A stretch of DNA of 64,000 bases. Source: Stenotrophomonas maltophilia D457. GTDB lineage: Bacteria; Pseudomonadota; Gammaproteobacteria; Xanthomonadales; Xanthomonadaceae. The stretch spans positions 3,133,001 through 3,197,000 of the forward strand of contig NC_017671.1 in NCBI RefSeq assembly GCF_000284595.1. Reading direction: 5' to 3'. This document shows positions 9,110 to 17,177 of this stretch, one piece after another; the stretch's first letter is position 1, and the number at the start of each line of letters is the position of its first letter. Under the pieces are notes generated by a model. The model ran no database searches and was not told where the DNA came from. It was given only the letters and a program-made list of their open reading frames with translations. The translations under genes were made by a program, and so were the position numbers.

Positions 9110-12100
9110 TTACTGCCCCTTGCGCTCGGCGCGGCGCACCGCGCCCGGTACATCGATCTCGACCCGTGCCGGCAGCTGGTGCACGTGCAGTTCCTTGTTG
9201 ATCCATTCGGCCGCTTCGCCGTTGATGGTCGCCTCGCCCGGATCACCGGCGTACGGCCACGGCAACACCACGCCACCGACCGGTGGCACCAGGCCCGGCT
9301 GCACCTCCAGCACCAGCTGCTTGTCGCTGCGCTGCAGGCGGTAATTGAGCTGGCCCTGCGGCGTGCGAAGGCCCTGCACGGCGATGCCCTCGCCCTGCAG
9401 CCAGGCCGTCGGGATGCCGGCGGCCAACACCAGCGCATCGTCCATGTCACGACTGTAGGCGAACATGTCCAGGGCCGAGCGCACGAAGTCCGAGGCGACC
9501 CAGGCATGCGGCAGGTCACCGACGAAGAACGGCTTGCGCGGCGTGCGCGAGACCACTTCGGCCCACTGGTTCCAGGCCTGCGGCGCACGGTCCTTGAAGA
9601 AGAACTCGGTCGCCTGCCAGGCGCGATCGCGCCAGCCCAGGCGAACGAAGGCGGCCACGTTGCGCCATTCGTACGGCGTGTAGTCCTTCCACTCGCGCTT
9701 GCCATCGCGGCGGGCCACGAATTCCTTCCAGTAGCGCTCGAAGGTCGCCTCCAACGCCTGCTGCGGCAGCCGGCCCTGCTCGCCGCCCGGCGCCAGCGCG
9801 ATGGTGGTCGAGGTCGCGTCGAAATCGCCCAGCTCGGCCGAGCCCGGCAGGTAGTCGATGTTGTGCTGCTGCATCGCCGACAGCAGTGACGCCTGCAGGT
9901 CATCACGGAACTGGTCACGCGACTCGGCGATCTGCATCGCTTCGACCTTGCCCAGCTGGGCCGCCAGCGATGCTGCGTCCTTGTAGCCGCGCAACGCCCA
10001 GAAATTATCCCAGTACGAATGCATCGGCTTGGCCGAATAGCCTTCGTGGCTGATCGAGGCCGGCATCATCCCGTAGAACGCCGGATTGCGCGCACGGTTC
10101 TCTTCGGTACGCTCGCTGGCACGCAGCTGCTCCATGTAGCTGTAGGCGCCCTGCACGTGCGGCCACATCAGCTCGGCGAAGGTGCTGTCGCCGGTATAGC
10201 GCCCATATTCGGCGATGCTGTAGATCAGCTCACCGTGGCTGTCGTTCTCCGGTACCGGGTCGCTGCCGCGCGCATCGACACAGCACGGCACCTTGCCGTT
10301 CTCGAACTGGTAAGGCGCATACCAGTTGATGTAGTCACGCACGGCATCGCTGCGCCCCATGCGCAGCAGGCCTTCGGAAATCATCGCGCCGTCGCGGATC
10401 CAGCTGCGCGCGTACGAGCGCGTGCCCGGCTGCAGGCGCGGGCCGACCCGGGAGATCAGCATGTGCGCCACGGCGGTGCGCAGGGTGTCGACCAGGGCCT
10501 GGCCTGCCGCCGGCACCTGCAGCGAGACCACGCCCAGCGCGTGCCGCCACTGTTCGGCCACCTGCGCCTGCGCCTTGGCCACGTCCAGCGCCTGCGGCGC
10601 CCAGCTCCCGGTCTGCGGCAGCACCACTGCCACTTCGCGGCTCTGCCCGGGTTCCAGCTTGATCGTATACAGCAGCGCACCGGACGCCATGCCGGTACTG
10701 TCCTTCACTACCGTAGTGGCCGGATACTTTCCGGACGCAAGATGCATCGCATCGAGCTTGCCATCGAACGTGCTGGCGAAACGGGCATCGGGCACCTGCA
10801 GTGGATAGATGCGCGGCTCGCCGTTGATGCGTACCAGCTGTTCGCCCACGTCCAGCGCATCGATGCGGCTGAAGCCGCCGACGGTGTTGAGGAACTGGGT
10901 CGGCGGGTTGACCTGCCAGGGGCGGATCGCCAGCGCCAGGGTGTACTCGTGCGCCACCTTGTCCGGATTGCTCAGCCGATAGCGGCCGATCAACTGCGCG
11001 CGCTCCGGCGTGCCCTGCACGAAGCTGGTCACCGCCAGGCCGGCCTTCTCGTGCACCCAGTCGACGTTGGCGATCGGAAGATAGTGGTCCTGCAGCGACT
11101 GGGTAGTGGCCACCTTCGACCAGTCCAGCAGCTTGCCGTCGAGGCGGATGAACGGCTCGATGCTGAAGCTGCCCTTGGCCGGCTCCAGCGCACCGTCCTC
11201 GCTGATCAGCGCCTGTTCCTGGCCGCCATCGAGGCCGAGCAGGGTCCAGTACGGCTGTTCGCCCACATACGCACGCGGCAGCGAACCGCGCGGCAGGTCG
11301 GCCGCCACCGAGGACAGGAAGGCGTTCGGCGTGGCGGCGAACGCCAGCGGCTTGAGCGTGATGTCACGGATGCCATAGCGCCAGTTCGGGCCATCGAGCA
11401 GATCGAAACGCACGTAGCGTGCGTCGGTGTCCGGCAGCGCCAGCCAGTCGCGGCCACCCGCACCGCCGGTCACCTCGCGCACAGTGCGCCAGTCCCGGCC
11501 ATCTTCGGACGTCCGCACGGTGTAACGATTGGCTTCCAGGTTCGGCAGCCAGTCGATCACCGCACCGCCGATCTCGCGGCTCTTGTGCAGGTCCAGGCTG
11601 ATGGTCTGCTGCTTGACCCCGCCGCTGATCCAGAACGTATCGCCCTTGCCATCGATCATGCGGTCCTGCAGCGCGGTGGCGGTATCGGCGATGACCGATG
11701 GCACCAGTGCCGAATCATCCTGCGGTGGCAGGCCCTGCAGGGTCAGCTTGTCGAAGCACACCGTGCCGCGGCCACCGACCTTGCTGTAGATCGTGAACTC
11801 GACCGCGGCGCTGCGCGCCATCTCCTTCTCGGGCGACGGCCCCCACGCCTTGTCGATCTGGCGACGCCGGTATTCGACCGGTGTCCACGCCTTGGGGAAG
11901 CTGTAGCCCGGGCGGTTGACCCACCAGACGTTGTCGCCGCTGGCATCGATCAGCTTGAACTGCAGGTCGTTGGCCGGCGAATCACCACGCAGCTGGAAGC
12001 CGAAACGGTAGTTGACCGGGTAGTCGATGTTCAGCGCGCGGCGGATGCCGACGTAGCCGGAGACCTTGTGGAAATCATAGTCCAGGCACAGGGCACGGCC

Positions 12101-12277
12101 GCCGCCGGCGCCGCTGACCGGCCGCAGCGAACCACTGACCTGGTCGGACAGCACCAGTTTCCAGGCGCCGATATCGTCGAAGTCGTCCAGCACCTTCGGC
12201 GCCGGCAGTGCCGGTGGTGCGGCGATCGCCAGGGAGGTCCACAACAGTCCCAGTCCAACGGCGATCGCTCGCTTCAT
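9110..12277 (-). CDS. Discoidin-domain, six-hairpin glycosidase-like exported protein
   Basis: This 1055-residue protein begins with a signal peptide (MKRAIAVGLGLLWTSLAIAA). A beta-sandwich, carbohydrate-binding-like region (about 30-182) follows, then an F5/8-type C (discoidin) domain (about 190-311). The rest looks like a glycoside hydrolase with an (alpha/alpha)6 barrel: a beta-rich lead, then SYARSWIRDGAMISEGLLRM with Asp629 in a WIRDG motif reminiscent of GH15/GH63/GH133-type enzymes. I cannot place it in a characterised GH family. Its start overlaps the stop of the permease gene (ATGA), so it is in the same operon. A role in trimming the sugar in the periplasm or at the surface is inferred. 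Confidence 0.72.
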   Translation of the reverse strand: MKRAIAVGLGLLWTSLAIAAPPALPAPKVLDDFDDIGAWKLVLSDQVSGSLRPVSGAGGGRALCLDYDFHKVSGYVGIRRALNIDYPVNYRFGFQLRGDSPANDLQFKLIDASGDNVWWVNRPGYSFPKAWTPVEYRRRQIDKAWGPSPEKEMARSAAVEFTIYSKVGGRGTVCFDKLTLQGLPPQDDSALVPSVIADTATALQDRMIDGKGDTFWISGGVKQQTISLDLHKSREIGGAVIDWLPNLEANRYTVRTSEDGRDWRTVREVTGGAGGRDWLALPDTDARYVRFDLLDGPNWRYGIRDITLKPLAFAATPNAFLSSVAADLPRGSLPRAYVGEQPYWTLLGLDGGQEQALISEDGALEPAKGSFSIEPFIRLDGKLLDWSKVATTQSLQDHYLPIANVDWVHEKAGLAVTSFVQGTPERAQLIGRYRLSNPDKVAHEYTLALAIRPWQVNPPTQFLNTVGGFSRIDALDVGEQLVRINGEPRIYPLQVPDARFASTFDGKLDAMHLASGKYPATTVVKDSTGMASGALLYTIKLEPGQSREVAVVLPQTGSWAPQALDVAKAQAQVAEQWRHALGVVSLQVPAAGQALVDTLRTAVAHMLISRVGPRLQPGTRSYARSWIRDGAMISEGLLRMGRSDAVRDYINWYAPYQFENGKVPCCVDARGSDPVPENDSHGELIYSIAEYGRYTGDSTFAELMWPHVQGAYSYMEQLRASERTEENRARNPAFYGMMPASISHEGYSAKPMHSYWDNFWALRGYKDAASLAAQLGKVEAMQIAESRDQFRDDLQASLLSAMQQHNIDYLPGSAELGDFDATSTTIALAPGGEQGRLPQQALEATFERYWKEFVARRDGKREWKDYTPYEWRNVAAFVRLGWRDRAWQATEFFFKDRAPQAWNQWAEVVSRTPRKPFFVGDLPHAWVASDFVRSALDMFAYSRDMDDALVLAAGIPTAWLQGEGIAVQGLRTPQGQLNYRLQRSDKQLVLEVQPGLVPPVGGVVLPWPYAGDPGEATINGEAAEWINKELHVHQLPARVEIDVPGAVRRAERKGQ

Positions 12278-13110
12278 CCCTTGACGCTCCCCAGCAACAG
12301 ACCTTGGATGTAGTACCGCTGCAGCACCAGGAACAGCGCCAGCACCGGAACCACGGTGACCACCGCGCCAGCCATCATCATTTCCACGTCCATGATGTGT
12401 TCGCGCGAGAGGGTGGCCAGCGCCACCGGCAAAGTGTAGTGCTCCTGGTCGGTCAACACGATCAGCGGCCACATGAAATCGTTCCATGCGCCCATGAAGG
12501 TGAAGATCGCCAGGGTCACCAGCACCGGCTTGAGCATCGGCAGCACGATCTGGAAGAAGATGCGCAGCTCCCCTGCCCCGTCGATGCGCGCCGCTTCCAG
12601 CAGTTCGTCCGGGATCGAACGTGCGTACTGGCGTACCAGGAAGATGCCGAACACGCTGGCCAGCGCCGGCACGATCACGCCGCCGAAGCTGTTGACCAGC
12701 CCCAGCTGCTTCATCAGCAGGAACAGTGGCAGCATCGCCACCTGCGCTGGAATCACCAGCGCCGCCATCAGTACCTGGAACAGGCGCTCGCGGCCGACGA
12801 AGTTGAGCTTGGCGAAAGCGTAACCGGCCATGGTGTTGAGCAGCAGCGAGCCGATCGTGATGCCCAGCGACACCAGCAGGCTGTTGGCAAAGTTGCCGCC
12901 CATGCCGGTGCGCGCGAACAGTTCATGGTAGTTGTGCGTGGTGATGCTCGAAGGCAGCAGCGGCGGCGGGAAATGGCTGGCCTCGCCCTGCGGCATGAAC
13001 GAGACCGAGACCATCCACAGCAGCGGTGCCAGGCTGACCAGGGCCAGCACCAGCAACGCACCATTGATCATCCACGGGTACCAGCGCGACTGGCCGATTT
13101 CACGACTCAT
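12274..13110 (-). CDS. Carbohydrate ABC transporter permease (MalG/UgpE type)
   Basis: This 278-residue inner-membrane permease has six predicted membrane segments and the ATPase-contact loop EAARIDGAGELRIFFQIVLP. The start is ATG at 13110 (MSREIGQSRWYPW); upstream in-frame sequence belongs to the previous gene read in another frame. It overlaps both neighbours by 4 bp. No ATP-binding subunit is encoded in the locus, so a shared MsmX/UgpC-like ATPase elsewhere is probably used. Confidence 0.9.
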   Translation of the reverse strand: MSREIGQSRWYPWMINGALLVLALVSLAPLLWMVSVSFMPQGEASHFPPPLLPSSITTHNYHELFARTGMGGNFANSLLVSLGITIGSLLLNTMAGYAFAKLNFVGRERLFQVLMAALVIPAQVAMLPLFLLMKQLGLVNSFGGVIVPALASVFGIFLVRQYARSIPDELLEAARIDGAGELRIFFQIVLPMLKPVLVTLAIFTFMGAWNDFMWPLIVLTDQEHYTLPVALATLSREHIMDVEMMMAGAVVTVVPVLALFLVLQRYYIQGLLLGSVKG

Positions 13111-13988
13111 ACCAACTGCCTCTTGCGGCCGAAACGCAGCATCACGGTGGTCACCGCCAGGATGATCAGGAACAGCAGGAACGCCACGGCGGAGGCGCGT
13201 CCCAGGTTCCACCACTTGAAGCCTTCCTCGAACATGAAATACAGCACGCTGACGGTGCTCTGCAGTGGGTCGCCGCGGGTCATCACGTAGGGTTCGGCGA
13301 ACAGCTGGAAGTAGCCGGACACGGTAATCACCCCGACCACCAGCAGCACCGGGCCGAGCATCGGCAGGGTGATGTGCAGGAACTGCTTCCAGCGCGAGGC
13401 ACCATCGATGCGCGCCGCTTCGTACAGGTCATGCGGGATCGCCTGCAGGCCGGCCAGGAAGATCACCATGTTGTAGCCGAAGTTCTTCCACACCGCGAAC
13501 AGCATGATGGTCGGCATCGCCCAGTTGGGATCACCCAGCCAGTCGATCGGGCTGATGCCCAGATGGCCCAGGCCGTAGTTCACCAGGCCATAGCTGGTAT
13601 GGAACAGGTAGCGCCAGATCACCGCCACCGCCACCAGCGTGGTCACCACCGGCGCGAACAGGGCCGTGCGGAACAGGGCCTTGAAGCGCGCGGCCGGTGC
13701 ATTGAGCAGCATCGCCGCGCCCAGCGACACGCCGATCGACAACGGCACGCCGATCAGCACGAAGTAGGTGGTGTTCCACAGCGACTTCCAGAACAGCGGC
13801 GTCTGCAGCAGGTCGATGTAGTTGCCCAGGCCGACGAAGCGCAGGTTGCTGCTGTCGGCCAGTGCATAGAGGTCGAAGTCGGTCACGCTCAGTGCAAGCG
13901 CCGAGGCGACCGGCAGGCCGAAGAACACGCCCAGCACGATCAGCGAGGGGCCGGCGAAGATCCAGCCGGCCAGCGAAGTACGTTTCAT
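13107..13988 (-). CDS. Carbohydrate ABC transporter permease (MalF/UgpA type)
   Basis: This 293-residue partner permease has about six membrane helices and an EAA loop, EAARIDGASRWKQFLHITLP. It forms the membrane heterodimer with the product of the gene that follows it. The ATG at 13988 overlaps the stop of the binding-protein gene by 4 bp. Together they import an oligosaccharide delivered by the binding protein; the sugar is not determined by sequence alone. Confidence 0.9.
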   Translation of the reverse strand: MKRTSLAGWIFAGPSLIVLGVFFGLPVASALALSVTDFDLYALADSSNLRFVGLGNYIDLLQTPLFWKSLWNTTYFVLIGVPLSIGVSLGAAMLLNAPAARFKALFRTALFAPVVTTLVAVAVIWRYLFHTSYGLVNYGLGHLGISPIDWLGDPNWAMPTIMLFAVWKNFGYNMVIFLAGLQAIPHDLYEAARIDGASRWKQFLHITLPMLGPVLLVVGVITVSGYFQLFAEPYVMTRGDPLQSTVSVLYFMFEEGFKWWNLGRASAVAFLLFLIILAVTTVMLRFGRKRQLV

Positions 13989-15325
13989 TGCGCGCTCCCG
14001 GCGGCCACGGCGCTGCTCGATTGCGGCGACGGCGCGCGCTCCTGCAGGCGTTGTTGTTCATGCATCCAGCGGCGCTTGGCCAGCACCTTGTCCACGCGCT
14101 GGTCCAGCTCTTCCACGGCCTTGTCCTGCGGCAGGCCACCGCGCACCACCTTCTCGGTGACGATGCGCATTTCCTGCACGATGCGCTCCCATTCGAGCAC
14201 CTTCGGCGTCGGCCTGACCCGCTCCAGTTGATCGCGGAACGCGGCCGCCAGCGGGTCATTGGCCAGCGACGGCGTGTTCCACGCACTGCGGCGCGGCGGC
14301 AGGTCGCCAATGATCGAATGGAAGCGTGCCTGGATTTCCGGCCGCGACAGGAATTCGATCAGCTTCCAGGACGCCTCCTTCTGCTGCGACTTGCGGAAGA
14401 TCACCAGGCTGGTACCACCGGCGATGCCCGCGCCCGGACCGTCCGGCCCCGGCAGCGCGGCGGTGCCCCACTGCCCTTCCAGTTCCTTCGGCTGCAGCTT
14501 CTTGAACTCGCGGATGTTCCAGGGGCCGGAGATGTAGAACACGTTGAAGCCGCGGAAGAATTCGTCCCAGACATTGGAGATCTGCGTCTCGGACATCTTC
14601 GGCGCCCAGCCCTGCTCGAACATGTTGGCGTAGAAGCCCAGCGTGCGGCGGAACCCCGGGCTGGAGAAATTGCCCCGGGTGTCGTCGTCACGCAGCAGCG
14701 GGTCGGGCTGCTGCAAGGCCAGCGACAGCTGCTGCTCGAACTCGTTGATCGGCATCAGCACCGCGTAGCGGCTCGGGCCCTGCATGCGCTTGATCGCCGC
14801 CATCTGCTCTTCCCATTCCTGCCACGTACGCGGCGGGTGGTCGTAGCCGGCCTTGGCCAGCAGGTCCTTGCGGTAGTAGATCAGGCGCGTATCGACGTAC
14901 CACGGCACGCCGACCAGCCCGCCGTGGATCACGTTGGTATCCCAGATGCCCTGGAAGTAGTCCTTCGGGTCGACCACGGTGGAGCGCTGCACGAACGGCT
15001 GCAGCGGGGTCAGCGCGTCGAGTTCGGCGAACTCCGGCACCCAGGTGTTGCCAAGCTGGCACACGTCCGGCAGGCCGTCGGCGGCGAACGCGGTCAGCAG
15101 CTTCTCATGCGCGGCGGTCCACGGGATGTTCTGCACATCCACCTTGATGCCGGGGTTTTCGGCCTCGAATTCGTGGATCAGCTCGCTGACCACCTCGGCT
15201 TCGCGGCCCATCGCCCAGAAGCGCACGGTGGTGGTGCCCGGTTCGGTACGGGCGCAGCCGGCCACGGCCAACGCGGCCAGGGCAGGCAGCGCCCAGCGGC
15301 GCAGGCGGTCGATCCAGTTCGGCAT
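13985..15325 (-). CDS. Extracellular sugar-binding lipoprotein (family 1 SBP)
   Basis: This 446-residue protein has a lipobox VAGC (Cys24) and a type-1 solute-binding fold: TTTVRFWAMGREAEVVSELIHEF at the start, GVPWYVDTRLIYYRKDLLAKAG in the middle and a C-terminal helical segment with basic/Glu-rich composition. It would capture the sugar in the periplasm for the two permeases. The start at 15325 puts the lipobox at the expected distance. It lies 4 bp after the GH144-like gene in the same operon. Confidence 0.9.
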   Translation of the reverse strand: MPNWIDRLRRWALPALAALAVAGCARTEPGTTTVRFWAMGREAEVVSELIHEFEAENPGIKVDVQNIPWTAAHEKLLTAFAADGLPDVCQLGNTWVPEFAELDALTPLQPFVQRSTVVDPKDYFQGIWDTNVIHGGLVGVPWYVDTRLIYYRKDLLAKAGYDHPPRTWQEWEEQMAAIKRMQGPSRYAVLMPINEFEQQLSLALQQPDPLLRDDDTRGNFSSPGFRRTLGFYANMFEQGWAPKMSETQISNVWDEFFRGFNVFYISGPWNIREFKKLQPKELEGQWGTAALPGPDGPGAGIAGGTSLVIFRKSQQKEASWKLIEFLSRPEIQARFHSIIGDLPPRRSAWNTPSLANDPLAAAFRDQLERVRPTPKVLEWERIVQEMRIVTEKVVRGGLPQDKAVEELDQRVDKVLAKRRWMHEQQRLQERAPSPQSSSAVAAGSAQ

Positions 15326-15329
15326 CGGG

Positions 15330-16934
15330 CTACTTGCCCTGGCCTGTGGTGCGGTTGGCATTGTTCTTCTGTTCCTGCGCGGCAGCCGCGCGTGATTCGG
15401 CGATACCCACCGCGCGTGCTGCCGCGGCCTTTTCGTCTTTCTGCAGTTCCAGCGGCTGGAACGACCCTTCCGGCGCCAGCCAGCCGCCACTGAACCCGGC
15501 CCGCTCCAGGCCCTTGCGGATGTACGGGTTCTTCTTCATCACTTCCCAGACGAAGTCATCGCGGTAGTTGGCGATCATGGTCAGGATCGGGCCCTGGTCG
15601 ATGGCGATGTAGTCGCTGGCGACCCAGCCGCGATCGGGAACCAGACGACCGGTCTTGATCGGGATGTCGTAGTTGAAGCTGGGGTTGAACGAATCCAGGA
15701 AGCCGTAGCTGGAATAGATGTAGTCGCCAAAGCGCTTGTGCATCTCCAGCGTGGCCGGGATCACCTGCTCGGGGGCGAACACCACCGAGGCGATCGCAGC
15801 GGTCGGGGCGATGGTGCCGTCATCAAAGTTCTCGCGCAGGCCGGCGCCGCGCGAGGAGTAGTGGCGGAACTGGCGCTGCTCGCCGCGGTACTCCTGCGTG
15901 GTGTTCTGCGGACCATCGCTGGCGGTCAGGCCCCACACGTTCTCGCCATACTCCTTCCACTGCATCGGGTTGGCGATGGCATATTCGCGCTGGGCCAGCG
16001 CGGCCGACCGGCTGTTGAGGAAATAGGTGCTGCCGCGCTCGCGCATGTAAGCGTCCTGGATGTCGCGGAAGTCGATCCAGACGTGGCTGTACTGGTGGCC
16101 GAACAGCGGGCCGAAGGACAGGTATTCCTGGCCCTGGTAGACGCCCCAGTCGTTGTCGTAGGTACGCGTCCACACCGTCCACGCGTCCGGGCTGACCGGG
16201 TGCGTCGGCGAGCCCAGGGCGAGGATGTACACCATCATCGCCTCGTTGTAGCCCATCCAGTCGTGGTCGATGAAACCGCTCTCCGGGAACCAGCCCATCG
16301 AGATCAGCGGTGCACGCTGCTGCAGCCACGGCCAGTCGACCTTCTTGTACAACGTATCGGCGATCTGGCGGATTTCCTTCTCGCGCGGATCATCACCGTC
16401 GTAGTACGACTGCGCGAACAGCACGCCCATCATCAGCAGCGCGGTATCCACCGATGACAGCTCGACCCAGCTGTCGTAGCGACGGCCTTCCTGCATGTCC
16501 AGGAAGTGGTAGTAGAAGCCCTTGTAACCGGCCTTGCCGGTGCGCTGCGGGCCCATCGGCACGTCGCGGAAGAACTTCAGCGTGGTCAGCGTGCGGTCGA
16601 TCGCCTGGTTGCGGCTGACCCAGCCGTTCTCGATGCCGATCGGATAGGCGGTCAGCGCGAAGCCGACCGAGGCGATGCTGGCGAACGGCCGCGACGGGTA
16701 GCGGTCCGGGGTCAGCCCGTTGACCTCGTTGGTGGTATCCCAGAAGAACTGGAAGGTGCGGCGCTCGATGTCATCGAACAGCGGCGGCAGCTCAGGCTTC
16801 ATGGGCCGAGGCGGTGCATCGGCCTCGATCAGGATCACCGGCGGGCGCGGTTTGGCAGGTTCCTGCTGGGCCGGCTGGCAGGCGGCCACGGCCAGGCTCA
16901 GCGCTGCGGCGGACAACAGATGGCGTGCCTGCAT
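15330..16934 (-). CDS. GH144-like endo-beta-1,2-glucanase lipoprotein
   Basis: This 534-residue lipoprotein has a lipobox VAAC (Cys19). The body matches the 'glycoamylase' (PF10091) family, whose characterised members in GH144 are endo-beta-1,2-glucanases: TFQFFWDTTNEVNGLTPDR near the N-terminus, ELSSVDTALLMMGVLFA, and the C-terminal YGFLDSFNP...SDYIAIDQGPI pattern. A strong GGAGGAAC Shine-Dalgarno fixes the start at 16934. It is the first gene of the operon and has a LacI-type operator 54 bp upstream. A lipidated enzyme would cut the polymer at the outer membrane or in the periplasm. The specificity is inferred from the family and has not been shown for this protein. Confidence 0.82.
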   Translation of the reverse strand: MQARHLLSAAALSLAVAACQPAQQEPAKPRPPVILIEADAPPRPMKPELPPLFDDIERRTFQFFWDTTNEVNGLTPDRYPSRPFASIASVGFALTAYPIGIENGWVSRNQAIDRTLTTLKFFRDVPMGPQRTGKAGYKGFYYHFLDMQEGRRYDSWVELSSVDTALLMMGVLFAQSYYDGDDPREKEIRQIADTLYKKVDWPWLQQRAPLISMGWFPESGFIDHDWMGYNEAMMVYILALGSPTHPVSPDAWTVWTRTYDNDWGVYQGQEYLSFGPLFGHQYSHVWIDFRDIQDAYMRERGSTYFLNSRSAALAQREYAIANPMQWKEYGENVWGLTASDGPQNTTQEYRGEQRQFRHYSSRGAGLRENFDDGTIAPTAAIASVVFAPEQVIPATLEMHKRFGDYIYSSYGFLDSFNPSFNYDIPIKTGRLVPDRGWVASDYIAIDQGPILTMIANYRDDFVWEVMKKNPYIRKGLERAGFSGGWLAPEGSFQPLELQKDEKAAAARAVGIAESRAAAAQEQKNNANRTTGQGK

Positions 16935-16987
16935 GGCGCGGTTCCTCCGGTGGTCTGATCGATGGGAAAGCATACCGTCCAATGATC

Positions 16988-17001
16988 TGAAATCGTTTAC
17001 A
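16988..17001. promoter_or_regulatory. LacI-type operator upstream of the GH144-like operon
   Basis: TGAAATCGTTTACA fits the pattern TGNAANCGNTTNCA at every fixed position. The same pattern recurs in front of the regulator gene and, slightly degenerate, in front of the TonB-dependent receptor gene. Confidence 0.7.
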
Positions 17002-17013
17002 AGGTGTGTGCTT

Positions 17014-17034
17014 AAAAAACCACGAAAAACGTGG
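17014..17034 (-). terminator. Probable terminator of the TonB-dependent receptor gene
   Basis: Read on the minus strand: CCACG, TTTTT loop, CGTGG, then TTTTTT. The stem is short (5 bp) but the T-run is perfect and directly downstream. Confidence 0.6.
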
Positions 17035-17049
17035 CCTGACACCGCGATC

Positions 17050-17093
17050 ATTGCCCACGCCGCTGCCCCCTGGCCGGCAGCGGCGTGGGCAAT
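17050..17093 (-). repeat. Perfect 18-bp hairpin between receptor and GH144-like genes
   Basis: ATTGCCCACGCCGCTGCC (17050-17067) pairs perfectly with 17076-17093 around an 8-nt loop. It lies 84 bp past the receptor stop and upstream of the T-run terminator. A second hairpin (11 bp, 17127-17156, CCGATGCCGCC/GGCGGCATCGG) lies nearer the receptor stop. Confidence 0.75.
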
Positions 17094-17177
17094 GGACCGG
17101 CACGGGGCCGGCCATTGCCGTTTTCACCGATGCCGCCAGCGAGCCGGCGGCATCGGGTCATGCATCACCGCCCGGGC

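Noticed and set aside
10019..12313. 764-codon frame opposite the discoidin protein gene
   Set aside because: Arg/His/Gln-rich composition without domains; a shadow of the gene on the other strand.
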